From: an uncultured Chitinophagaceae bacterium
GTDB lineage: Bacteria; Bacteroidota; Bacteroidia; Chitinophagales; Chitinophagaceae
Direction: 5' to 3'
NCBI GenBank assembly: GCA_937958995.1
Contig: CALGAP010000010.1
Span: 248,001 to 312,000 of the forward strand
Length of the DNA stretch: 64,000 bases
Part shown: positions 56,102 to 63,669 of the stretch, piece after piece
Numbering within the stretch: position 1 is the first letter of the stretch
How the letters are laid out: each line of letters opens with the position of its first letter
The notes under the pieces: generated by a model
Database searches by the model: none
The model's input: only the letters and a program-made list of their open reading frames with translations
What the model was told of the DNA's origin: nothing
Translations under genes and position numbers: made by a program

Positions 56102-56171
56102 GGCGCATAGATTATGTTGTTTCTGTGCGCCTTTGCGAGAAATATCTTGACAAGAAAAACTTTGCGAGAAA
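56102..56171. repeat. Hairpin and TTTGCGAGAAA direct repeat between glpF and the phosphodiesterase gene
   Basis: GGCGCATAGA (56102-56111) can pair with TCTGTGCGCC (56122-56131; one G-T pair). TTTGCGAGAAA then occurs twice, at 56132-56142 and 56161-56171. A related TTTGCGCGAAA lies before the epimerase gene at 16484-16494. It looks like a remnant of a dispersed intergenic repeat; partial transcription attenuation is possible. Confidence 0.4.
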
Positions 56172-56188
56172 AATAAAATAATCATCTC

Positions 56189-57106
56189 ATGAAATTGTAC
56201 CCATCCATTCTGCTCCTTGCATTTGTGATTTCGTCCTGTGCCAACTCCCAGACATCATCTGCCTCTAATGATTTTCCTTCTTTCTTTAAAGAAGGTCACC
56301 GCGGCACGCGCGGGCTGATGCCGGAAAACACCATCCCCTCGATGATCGCGGCCATTGAGAATGGCGCTGAATTTCTCGAAGTGGATATTTACACCAGTAA
56401 AGACGGGCAGGTATTTATAGCGCACGACCCTTTTCCCAACATCGGCCATACACTGGATGCCGAAGGAAATGAAATAACTGCGGAAGATGCGCGCAAGTAT
56501 ATCTTTCACCAGATGAACTATGAAGATATCCGCAAGTTTGATGTGGGCTCGAAGCCATATCCGGCTTTTCCACAGCAGAAACAAATGAAAACATACATGC
56601 CTTTACTGGGTGAGTTGATCGATTCAGTGGAAGCATATACCAAAGCAAAAAATATAAAGCCGGTTATTTACAATATTGAATTGAAGACAAGTCCTCGCTA
56701 TGATAGTCTTGGCTACAACTGCGGCCCCGAGGAAATGATCGACAAAGTGATGGAGGTAGTGAGTCAGAAAAATATCGGCAATCGTTACTATATACAGTCA
56801 TTTGATTTTCGCCCGTTGATCTATTTGAAGAAAAAACACCCGAACGTTACGATCGGGTTTCTGACAGGTTCAAGGACGATGACCCTCGAAGAAAACCTGA
56901 AAACGCTTGGTTTTACACCCGATATTTATAGTCCCGAGTACCACCTGGTCACAAAAGAATTGGTGGAAGCCTGCAAAAAACACAACATGCGCCTGGTGCC
57001 GTGGACGGTGAACTCTGCTGATGATATGAAAAAGCTGGTTGAACTGGGTGTGAACGGCATCATTACTGACTATCCCAACTTGTTTGCGCAGATCGGTATT
57101 AAGTAA
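56189..57106 (+). CDS. Lipoprotein glycerophosphodiester phosphodiesterase (GlpQ-like)
   Basis: A 305-residue lipoprotein (Cys17 in VISSCANSQ) with the GDPD TIM-barrel motifs GHRGTRGLMPENT (catalytic His), AEFLEVDIYTSKDGQ and IAHDP near the N-terminus, and the closing ELGVNGIITDYPN. It cleaves glycerophosphodiesters to glycerol-3-phosphate plus an alcohol, in the periplasm or at the outer membrane. Last gene of the glp/SusCD locus, 123 bp after glpF. On the other strand an orphan TPP riboswitch points at its 3' end. Confidence 0.92.
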   Translation: MKLYPSILLLAFVISSCANSQTSSASNDFPSFFKEGHRGTRGLMPENTIPSMIAAIENGAEFLEVDIYTSKDGQVFIAHDPFPNIGHTLDAEGNEITAEDARKYIFHQMNYEDIRKFDVGSKPYPAFPQQKQMKTYMPLLGELIDSVEAYTKAKNIKPVIYNIELKTSPRYDSLGYNCGPEEMIDKVMEVVSQKNIGNRYYIQSFDFRPLIYLKKKHPNVTIGFLTGSRTMTLEENLKTLGFTPDIYSPEYHLVTKELVEACKKHNMRLVPWTVNSADDMKKLVELGVNGIITDYPNLFAQIGIK

Positions 57107-57211
57107 TAAACTGAAACAGCTTTCTTCAGAGCGCGCAGGCAACTCACCAGGAGATTGCCGGCGCATTTATTAGTGGATAGCGCAGGATGGGTAGGAAAAT
57201 CCCCATTCTTT

Positions 57212-57250
57212 CTATAAAAAACAGAAAGGCTCCGGTTGTGACCGGAGCCT
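57212..57250 (-). terminator. Terminator directly downstream of the TPP riboswitch
   Basis: AGGCTCCGGT (57227-57236) and ACCGGAGCCT (57241-57250) form a perfect 10-bp stem with a TGTG loop. On the minus strand TTCTGTTTTTTATAG follows (57226 down to 57212), a good U-tract. It can act as the expression platform of the riboswitch, and perhaps as a weaker end of the plus-strand glp transcript. Confidence 0.8.
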
Positions 57251-57262
57251 CCGTTGTTTCTT

Positions 57263-57350
57263 TTTCTGTCCCTACGCCGGCATTATCCGGATCAGGTTAT
57301 TTGAGTATAATCTCAGATTCCACCCAAGGCAGAACCACCCCTACAAGAAA
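57263..57350 (-). promoter_or_regulatory. TPP (thiamine pyrophosphate) riboswitch
   Basis: Read on the minus strand the segment carries the THI-box core: CTGAGA (complement of 57311-57316), then AACCTGATCCGGATAATG and CCGGCGTAGGGA (complement of 57269-57298), nearly identical to the consensus. P1 can form between 57343-57350 and 57263-57269. A rho-independent terminator follows 13 bp later. No thiamine gene or any other minus-strand gene comes after it: the next minus-strand sequence is antisense to the glycerophosphodiesterase gene. Confidence 0.9.
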
Positions 57351-57411
57351 CAATTTAGATATAGGATTAAAATAATCGTGCCAGCTGAAAAACTTTTCAG
57401 TACTTTAAAGA

Positions 57412-57840
57412 ATGTTCAGGAAGAAAGTAGATGTAGACGTGGTAAACGATATTTTGGAGGCTGCATTGGCGGCCTTCCCGGATTCCACTTTTATAAAAAG
57501 TCTTTCCCATCAATACCAGGAGCGAGGCGGTCTCAGTAAAAAGCAGCTGGAGGGCTTGTACAAAAAGTCGCTTAAGGTAAAATCAATCCCGGCTGGCAAA
57601 CTGGCCACCCTGGAGGCTATGATCCTGAAAAGACCCACGCGCTATAAATCGGCGCCGCCACCCCCGAAGCCGCTTTATGAGAAGGATGAAAATATTGGGA
57701 GCGCGATTGACGCCATTCTGGCAAAATATCCTCAGCATAAACGCGTACTTTTTTTTAAATCGAAATACGAAAACAACGAACCATTGAGTGCGGCTGAAAT
57801 TACCGAGTTGGAAAAATTTAAAAAGCTTTTGCAAAAATGA
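57412..57840 (+). CDS. Hypothetical protein, Pro-rich linker between two helical halves
   Basis: A 142-residue soluble protein without signal peptide and with no recognised family. Two similar helical parts (about 8-55, VDVVNDILEAALAAFPDST, and about 92-140, IGSAIDAILAKYPQHKRVLFF) flank a proline-rich linker (APPPPKPL near residue 80). Both halves share the pattern of a helix, a Phe/Tyr-Pro turn and a KS/KSKY-type helix, which suggests a weak internal repeat. Its stop overlaps the next gene by 4 bp (ATGA), so the two are coupled. Confidence 0.7.
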   Translation: MFRKKVDVDVVNDILEAALAAFPDSTFIKSLSHQYQERGGLSKKQLEGLYKKSLKVKSIPAGKLATLEAMILKRPTRYKSAPPPPKPLYEKDENIGSAIDAILAKYPQHKRVLFFKSKYENNEPLSAAEITELEKFKKLLQK

Positions 57841-58613
57841 TAGAATGGTTGATAATAGGTTTGGCCAGCCTGTTGGTGTCATTACTTACTTTTTTTGCGG
57901 GTTTTGGTTTGGGCACATTGCTGATGCCGGTCTTTGCGATATTTTTTCCCGTTGATGTTGCCGTAGCACTCACAGCGGTGGTTCATTTCCTCAACAATAT
58001 TTTCAAACTGGTACTTACCGGCAGAAATGCCAACTGGGGCGTGGTACTTCGGTTTGGTGTGCCTGCTATTATTGCAGCGTTACCCGGCGCGTGGTTGCTG
58101 CTGCACATTTCTTCCTTTGAACCACTATTCACATACCAGATGGGCGATCGCTTATTTGCCGTGACGCCCGTGAAATTGCTGATAGCGGTTCTTCTTGTTT
58201 TTTTCGCTTTACTGGAAGCCCTGCCCGGGTTGAAAAAAATACAATTTAGCCGTGACAAAATGATTATCGGCGGCTTGCTGAGCGGTTTTTTCGGCGGACT
58301 TTCGGGTCATCAGGGTGCCTTACGCAGTGCATTTTTAGTGAGGGCAGGTTTATCGAAGGAATCATTCATCGCTACGGGCGTTATAATTGCCTGCATGATT
58401 GATTTTTCGCGTTTAACGGTGTACTTTAACCGTTATTTGAGTGCTGGCATCAGTGAGAATACGACGTTACTGATCATTGCTACACTGGCTGCATTTGCGG
58501 GAGCCTTTGCCGGCAACCTGTTGCTGAAGAAGGTGACGCTGTCTTTTATTCAAAAAGTGGTGACGGTGATGTTGATCCTGCTTTCAGTGGCATTGGGCGC
58601 CAGCCTGGTTTAA
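57837..58613 (+). CDS. TauE/SafE-family membrane transporter (second copy)
   Basis: A 258-residue membrane protein with about eight hydrophobic segments. Family patterns: FFAGFGLGTLLMPVFAIFFP at the N-terminus and GGLLSGFFGGLSGHQGALRSAFLV in the middle (given here only as landmarks near residues 20-40 and 142-165). It is coupled by overlap to the small hypothetical gene before it. It is only distantly like the copy at 39324. Anion export is the family role; substrate unknown. Confidence 0.85.
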   Translation: MIEWLIIGLASLLVSLLTFFAGFGLGTLLMPVFAIFFPVDVAVALTAVVHFLNNIFKLVLTGRNANWGVVLRFGVPAIIAALPGAWLLLHISSFEPLFTYQMGDRLFAVTPVKLLIAVLLVFFALLEALPGLKKIQFSRDKMIIGGLLSGFFGGLSGHQGALRSAFLVRAGLSKESFIATGVIIACMIDFSRLTVYFNRYLSAGISENTTLLIIATLAAFAGAFAGNLLLKKVTLSFIQKVVTVMLILLSVALGASLV

Positions 58614-58620
58614 AAAATTT

Positions 58621-58674
58621 ACAGGTGGCTCACCTGTCACTTAATCGTCAACCTCCATGCATGAGTGGAGGTTG
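58621..58674 (-). terminator. Two hairpins between convergent genes
   Basis: ACAGGTG/CACCTGT (58621-58627, 58631-58637) and CAACCTCCA/TGGAGGTTG (58649-58657, 58666-58674). On the minus strand the first stem is followed by a T-run (complement of 58614-58620), making it a likely terminator of the debranching-enzyme operon. The second has no U-tract. Confidence 0.6.
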
Positions 58675-58751
58675 GAATCGAAGGACCATCTCATCGCCCT
58701 TGAGACGAAGTTGAATGACTGGCGAAGGGATAGCAAGGAAGAGATGTAGAC

Positions 58752-60929
58752 TTATTTGATAGTCACCACTTCCCATCCCCGCGGTTTCTTGATAAGATGA
58801 ATGCCTAAATCGTGTTCGTACTTGAGTAGTTCGAGGGCAAATTCTTCGTCGCCAAAGCGAAGGCCTGAAATCTTTATCTCTTTCACATAATCAGGTAGTT
58901 TCGGTTGTTGGAAGATCAGTTTGCGTTCAAAGGCATCGATGGAGATGCGCAGGCAGCTTTGCAGCAGCAAGAATACTGATGCCACCGACCAGGCCTGCGG
59001 CGAGCAGGCAACGGGGTAACTGGTGGGCGCCTCGCCGCGACGGAAGGGAAAACCGCAAAACAGTTCGGGCAGCCGCTGCAGATCGATAAACAGGGAGGCG
59101 TCAAACAAACCCTGCATCAGCCGCAATGCCTCATTGATCAATCCATAGCGGCTCATGCCATAAGCTATCAGCGCTGTATCGTGCGGCCATACGGAGCCGT
59201 TATGGTACGACATGGGATTGTATCGGGCCGATTTGGAAGAAAGCGTCCTGATGCCCCAGCCGGTAAACATGTCATCCTGCATCAGCACTTGTGCCGTTTT
59301 ATGCGCGCGCTCGTCGGTGGCGATGCCGGCAAAAAGGGTGTGGCCCGCGTTGGAAGCTACAACACGGCAGGGCTTTTTGTCGCCGTCTAGCGCCAGCACA
59401 TAAGTGCCGAGCTCATCATCCCAGAATACCTGGTTGAACTTGTCCTTGAGCAAGTCGGCCTCACGGCGCAGTTTGTCGGACAGCATAGGCTGTCCCATTC
59501 GATCGGCCATATAGGCGGCCTGTATTTTGGCATCGTAAGCATAGGCCTGCACCTCGCACAGGGCAATAGGGAAGGAAGCGAGCTCGCCGTTTTCGTGCGA
59601 GATGGCATCGTTGGAGTCTTTCCATCCCTGGTTGGAGAGACCGCTTTCTGCCTTGCGCTGGTACTCGATGAATCCATCGCCGTCGATATCGCCGTATTTT
59701 TCCATCCACTTCAATGCGCGCAGTATATTCGGCCAGATATGGGTGATGGTGGCGATGTCGTTGGTTCTTCTTAAATAATGCCCGGCCAGTACAATGAACA
59801 GGAGTGTGGCGTCAATACTGCCGTAGTATAGTTTGAAAGGAATTTCGCCGGTTTCCGCCATTTCGCCGTTGCGCATTTCATGCAGAATCTTTCCTGGCTC
59901 TGCATCTTTGACCAGGTCGAGTGAAGTGGCCTGCCTGTGCGCGAGAAAATTAAGCACACCCCTGGCGATATCGGGTATCAGCCAGAGGGTTTCAAAGGCT
60001 GTCAATAGTCCGTCGCGGCCAAAGGCGGTATTGTACCAGGGTACGCCTGCATAGGGGTAAAATCCCTGTGGCGTGTTCACCAGCAGCGAACGCAGGTCGC
60101 TGGCGCTGCGGTTGATCCAGTTGTTGAATTGTTCGTTGTCGGTGTAGACAAAGGGGATCAGCTCTTTGCCTTTCAGCAGGGCAGACGTTCTTTTGCTGAA
60201 CGCATTAGTATATGGTTCGAAGGTAGAGGTGCTTTGATGCACGTGAAAAAGTGCGGTGCAATGAATGCTAAACGATTGTTGAGCTGCTAAAGTCAGTTTA
60301 TAAGTTGCCTTATGCGACTGCAACGTATCAGGCACGGGATCAAACTGCAGGTGAGTCTCCCGTTGAATATTGTCGAGGCCTATGTAGGCAAATTTCGCCG
60401 TGTCTTTGGCGATCACTTCGGGTGGTAGAATTTTGCCGCGTTTTTTGCGCTGCAATCCTCTCACCTCGAATATATCCCTGAAATCGCCGTGAAACGAAAA
60501 AGACATTTCAAACGTATACGGCTCCACGCCATAGTTGGTGAGTATGATCAGTTCGTGCAGGGAACCATTTTGCAAAAATTTGCTGCGCGCAATATGAATA
60601 TTGCCTTTGGGAATGACGCCTTCTTCCGTATCCATATCAGGATTGGTAAGATCGACTGACAGGATTTCGTTTTCGGTCTTAACGTTGGAGCTCAAAAGCA
60701 GCGGCCGGTAATTATTTATCTCCAGCTCCATATCGCTCAGAAAGCGGGTGCCCTGGTGATAAATGCCCTGTGCGCCGCTACCGATTTGTTTGATATCGCC
60801 CCAGCGATCGAATACGCCGAAAGTGTCTTCATAGTTTAAAATACACACGCGGTCATCGGCATAGCTCGACGAGGCGTGTATATAGTATTTATCGTCGTGC
60901 AGCCTGACTAAGGCATCTTGTTTTTTCAT
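58752..60929 (-). CDS. Glycogen-debranching enzyme (amylo-alpha-1,6-glucosidase type)
   Basis: A 725-residue cytosolic protein with an N-terminal GDE beta-sandwich domain (about 20-240; CILNYEDTFGVFDRWGDI, GIYHQGTRFLS) and a C-terminal GDE_C (alpha/alpha)6 domain (about 270-700; YAGVPWYNTAFGRDGLLTA, DGDGFIEYQRK, NQGWKDSND, YHNGSVWPHDTALIAYG). It removes alpha-1,6 branches from glycogen-like polymers or acts on similar oligosaccharides. The ATG at 60927-60929 was chosen over an upstream TTG. It follows a GT4 glycosyltransferase by 14 bp. Confidence 0.88.
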   Translation of the reverse strand: MKKQDALVRLHDDKYYIHASSSYADDRVCILNYEDTFGVFDRWGDIKQIGSGAQGIYHQGTRFLSDMELEINNYRPLLLSSNVKTENEILSVDLTNPDMDTEEGVIPKGNIHIARSKFLQNGSLHELIILTNYGVEPYTFEMSFSFHGDFRDIFEVRGLQRKKRGKILPPEVIAKDTAKFAYIGLDNIQRETHLQFDPVPDTLQSHKATYKLTLAAQQSFSIHCTALFHVHQSTSTFEPYTNAFSKRTSALLKGKELIPFVYTDNEQFNNWINRSASDLRSLLVNTPQGFYPYAGVPWYNTAFGRDGLLTAFETLWLIPDIARGVLNFLAHRQATSLDLVKDAEPGKILHEMRNGEMAETGEIPFKLYYGSIDATLLFIVLAGHYLRRTNDIATITHIWPNILRALKWMEKYGDIDGDGFIEYQRKAESGLSNQGWKDSNDAISHENGELASFPIALCEVQAYAYDAKIQAAYMADRMGQPMLSDKLRREADLLKDKFNQVFWDDELGTYVLALDGDKKPCRVVASNAGHTLFAGIATDERAHKTAQVLMQDDMFTGWGIRTLSSKSARYNPMSYHNGSVWPHDTALIAYGMSRYGLINEALRLMQGLFDASLFIDLQRLPELFCGFPFRRGEAPTSYPVACSPQAWSVASVFLLLQSCLRISIDAFERKLIFQQPKLPDYVKEIKISGLRFGDEEFALELLKYEHDLGIHLIKKPRGWEVVTIK

Positions 60930-60943
60930 AGTCAACTGTTTTG

Positions 60944-62029
60944 CTATGGACTCACCTTGCTGGCGGGCATAGGTTTCAGCCAGCTCAGGCGGCGCTGAGT
61001 CTGCGCATATACTTTTTCATATAATGTAATATAGTTTCTTGCCATAGCAGTAGCGCTGAAACGGCGCTCAAAAGTCAGGCGGCACTCTTCGCGACTGATG
61101 CGGTCGATATTTCTGAGTGCATTCACGGCCTGTGGTATGCTTTCCACAATATAGCCGGTGCGTCCATGCGAAATAATTTCAGGCACGGATCCACAGTTCC
61201 AGGCAATGACCGGCGTGCCGCAACTTAGTGCTTCTATCATCACCATACCGAATGGCTCAGGCCAGTCGATCGGGAACAGCAGCGCTTTGGCCTTGCCCAG
61301 GAATTCCTGCTTTTGTTCTTCGCCTATTTCACCCAAAAACTCCACATGTGGTTGCTTCATCAGCCTGCGGATCTTTTTTTCATAATACTGCTGGTCGGCC
61401 TTATCGATCTTGGCGGCAATTTTAATAGGCATGTTGGCCTGTCGCGCAATTTCAATGGCACGGTCAACCCGTTTTTCGGGAGAAATTCTGCCAAGAAAAG
61501 CTACGTAGCCGCCATCACCGGGCCCGGCAGTATGCAAATCGAGCGGAAGTCCGTGATACACTGTACCTACCCAATGTGCCATCGGCAGCGGTATGCGCTG
61601 CGAATTGCTGATGGAAGCCACCGGCAAATCATAAAAATGTTGATATACATGGCGCAACTCGGGAATGTCGAGACGCCCGTGTAACGTGGTGAGTGTGGCA
61701 ATATTTTTCCCTTTGGTGAAAGGGAAATGAAGATAGTCTGTGTGAAAATGCAGTAAATCAAATTCATGCGCCCGCTCCAGTACTTTTCCTAACTGCACGA
61801 TATGCCACGCCAAAGGATCGATGCATTCATGCAGTCGCAGCGCATGCGGAGTAATAGATACCAGGTTTGCCTTCGACACCGAATCGCCGGAAGCAAAGAG
61901 GGTGACATCAAAACCCTGGTTAACCAGCTCATCGGTAAGATAGGCAACGACACGCTCCGTTCCCCCATACAATTTAGGCGGCACGGATTCGTATAAGGGT
62001 GCTATTTGAGCAATTTTTAACACGCCCAT
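60944..62029 (-). CDS. GT4-family glycosyltransferase
   Basis: A 361-residue cytosolic glycosyltransferase with a GT-B fold. N-terminal IAQIAPLYESVPPKLYGGTERVV; C-terminal EX7E motif in WPEPFGMVMIEALSCGTPVIA around residue 265. It lies between a duplicated membrane protein (41 bp) and a debranching enzyme (14 bp) in one minus-strand operon, which hints at a glucan- or trehalose-related role. The sugar and acceptor are unknown. Confidence 0.9.
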   Translation of the reverse strand: MGVLKIAQIAPLYESVPPKLYGGTERVVAYLTDELVNQGFDVTLFASGDSVSKANLVSITPHALRLHECIDPLAWHIVQLGKVLERAHEFDLLHFHTDYLHFPFTKGKNIATLTTLHGRLDIPELRHVYQHFYDLPVASISNSQRIPLPMAHWVGTVYHGLPLDLHTAGPGDGGYVAFLGRISPEKRVDRAIEIARQANMPIKIAAKIDKADQQYYEKKIRRLMKQPHVEFLGEIGEEQKQEFLGKAKALLFPIDWPEPFGMVMIEALSCGTPVIAWNCGSVPEIISHGRTGYIVESIPQAVNALRNIDRISREECRLTFERRFSATAMARNYITLYEKVYAQTQRRLSWLKPMPASKVSP

Positions 62030-62070
62030 CTATCAATTCAATTTTGATGCCTTAATGTCAAAGAATGCGG

Positions 62071-62712
62071 TCAGAACATCGGCCATTTAAAAGCCTTGAG
62101 TCCAACCATAAGATTGGTCATGATTTTGCGTGAATTAACAATATTGAAGCCCAGTTGTTCAAGGGCGGCAGGAATTTTTTGAAACAAGGGGATGAATTTT
62201 TTCTCCTTTACATACCAGGCCAGGTAGCAGAAAGGGGTTGCCAGAATACAGAGTGCCATAGCCAGCGGCACCACTACTGCAGCCACTATCACCAGGTAGG
62301 CAGCTACACCTATCAGGCCGATAATAGCCAGCGCCTTGATAGCGATCATCATGCTCTTACTTCTGTTCATATGAGGCGGATTTAATTTCCAGCTGGGAAA
62401 GGTTGGTTTTTTGAATTTTGCCGTGCGGGCCGCGATGGCCGAGACAATCTGGGGCGCATTTACGATGGTAAGACCAATAAGTTCAAACGGATACATAATG
62501 CGCAGGAAGGTGGGGTTGAACCTGTTTTCCTTAGCGCGCCATAAAACATATAGTAATGGTACAAGAACCAGGCAGATGGCTACTGCCAGCGGCAGCACAA
62601 TGGCTGCGATAAGAATAAGATAAAGTGCGGTGAGCAGTATGGGTATGAAATGAATAATGCGCAGTATGAACCTGGGAACCCTGAAGTAATAGCTTGTTAT
62701 ACCGCGTATCAT
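62071..62712 (-). CDS. Membrane protein with an internal tandem duplication
   Basis: A 213-residue hypothetical membrane protein. Residues 29-95 and 137-203 align without gaps at an offset of exactly 108: each half has a long hydrophobic hairpin (YLILIAAIVLPLAVAIC; YLVIVAAVVVPLAMALC), a K-E turn (61-62; 169-170) and a helix ending in IVN (83-85; 191-193). It is the first gene of the operon with the GT4 and debranching enzymes. No known family; the duplication is plain in the sequence. Confidence 0.8.
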   Translation of the reverse strand: MIRGITSYYFRVPRFILRIIHFIPILLTALYLILIAAIVLPLAVAICLVLVPLLYVLWRAKENRFNPTFLRIMYPFELIGLTIVNAPQIVSAIAARTAKFKKPTFPSWKLNPPHMNRSKSMMIAIKALAIIGLIGVAAYLVIVAAVVVPLAMALCILATPFCYLAWYVKEKKFIPLFQKIPAALEQLGFNIVNSRKIMTNLMVGLKAFKWPMF

Positions 62713-62871
62713 TAGCCAAACAATTTAGCTGTGAGTTTACAGTACGCAGCAAATACAGGCAAAGGAAATGATTCAAATATTATTCCAGCCCGCTCAATGG
62801 CATTGCAGCGGAATTTTTGGCAGTCGCACCGCGCTGGTATGGTTTTTTATCCGTTTCCAAAAACTGATTTT

Positions 62872-63423
62872 ATGGCAAATACAAACCCCGGAAAAAAAGA
62901 ATCGAGTTCATCGAGGCGTAACCGGAAAAAAATGGAAGACGGAACTTACAGTGAACTACCGGAAATGCAGGATATTCCGGGCCAGGATAATATTCCAAAT
63001 GCAGGTGTTGCCGGCGAGCTGGCCGATACCACCATTTCATCTGATGATGAAGAAGGCGTTCGCGAAGGTAAAGACCTGCTTGCCGGAGAGGCAGAAGACG
63101 ACCTGGAAATTGTGATGGGCACCGAAGCCGACGTCACCAAAGACGACTTAGTGCTTCTAGGCGACCCCGATGCCGACCTGGATATGGGCGAAGATGAACT
63201 CGTGGGCAAAGTTGTGCTGGACGATACAGACCTCGAAGGCGACCCGCTCAACGAAGCTGGCGTAGATGACAGCGCCAGTGATCTTGACGTGCCTCGCGAT
63301 GAAGAAGAAAGCGAAGCCGAGGAGTTAGGCGAGGGCGATGAAGAAAATGATTATTATAGTCTGGGCGGCGATGACAACGACGACTTAGACAACGGCACAC
63401 CGAACGAGTATAGAAGCGAATAA
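62872..63423 (+). CDS. Highly acidic hypothetical protein
   Basis: A 183-residue protein with a short basic Ser/Arg/Lys start (KKESSSSRRNRKKME at about 8-22) and an extremely Asp/Glu-rich remainder (for example DPDADLDMGEDELVGKVVLD and DEEESEAEELGEGDEEND as landmarks). It has almost no aromatic residues until a C-terminal NDYYSLGG stretch, and is probably disordered. The ATG at 62872 is chosen because the upstream in-frame sequence is not acidic and lacks this bias. It ends at a strong terminator. Function unknown. Confidence 0.7.
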   Translation: MANTNPGKKESSSSRRNRKKMEDGTYSELPEMQDIPGQDNIPNAGVAGELADTTISSDDEEGVREGKDLLAGEAEDDLEIVMGTEADVTKDDLVLLGDPDADLDMGEDELVGKVVLDDTDLEGDPLNEAGVDDSASDLDVPRDEEESEAEELGEGDEENDYYSLGGDDNDDLDNGTPNEYRSE

Positions 63424-63428
63424 AGGGG

Positions 63429-63455
63429 ATCCCGCCACGGCGGGATTTCTTTTTT
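63429..63455 (+). terminator. Rho-independent terminator of the acidic-protein gene
   Basis: ATCCCGCC (63429-63436) pairs with GGCGGGAT (63439-63446), followed by TTCTTTTTT (63447-63455). It lies 6 bp after the stop codon. Confidence 0.88.
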
Positions 63456-63495
63456 AAATACTGAACGCTAAGTTTTTCAATTTCTCCCGAAACCT

Positions 63496-63503
63496 TATTT
63501 TTG
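63496..63503 (+). promoter_or_regulatory. Bacteroidota -7 box before tRNA-Lys
   Basis: TATTTTTG matches the TAnnTTTG consensus, 13 bp before the tRNA start. A T-rich -33-like stretch (TTTTTC) lies about 20 bp upstream at 63474-63479. Confidence 0.55.
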
Positions 63504-63516
63504 CAGTCCAATTTTT

Positions 63517-63589
63517 GTCTCCGTAGCTCAGTTGGTAGAGCAATTGACTCTTAATCAATGGGTCCAGAGTTCGAGTCTCTGCGGGGACA
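63517..63589 (+). tRNA. tRNA-Lys (anticodon CUU)
   Basis: A full cloverleaf: acceptor GTCTCCG/CGGGGAC, D-arm GCTC...GAGC, anticodon stem ATTGA/TCAAT around loop CTCTTAA (anticodon CTT), T-arm CAGAG-TTCGAGT-CTCTG, discriminator A at 63589. CCA is not encoded. Confidence 0.95.
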
Positions 63590-63618
63590 CACTACACTTC
63601 CATGAAACACAGTACAGG

Positions 63619-63645
63619 CGCGGGTTTTGGCCCGCGTCTTTTGTT
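63619..63645 (+). terminator. Terminator after tRNA-Lys
   Basis: CGCGGG (63619-63624) pairs with CCCGCG (63631-63636) and is followed by TCTTTTGTTT. It lies 30 bp after the tRNA end. Confidence 0.75.
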
Positions 63646-63646
63646 T

Positions 63647-63667
63647 GGGGGTTGTAATGGGGGTTGT
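63647..63667. repeat. Short tandem repeat GGGGGTTGT x2
   Basis: GGGGGTTGT at 63647-63655 and again at 63659-63667, 12-bp period, between the tRNA terminator and the gene fragment at the right edge. Confidence 0.5.
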
Positions 63668-63669
63668 TT

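Noticed and set aside
56870..57166. Minus-strand ORF as the gene regulated by the TPP riboswitch
   Set aside because: It is fully antisense to the GDPD gene in its larger part, has no thiamine-related or any other family pattern, and is not convincing as a protein.
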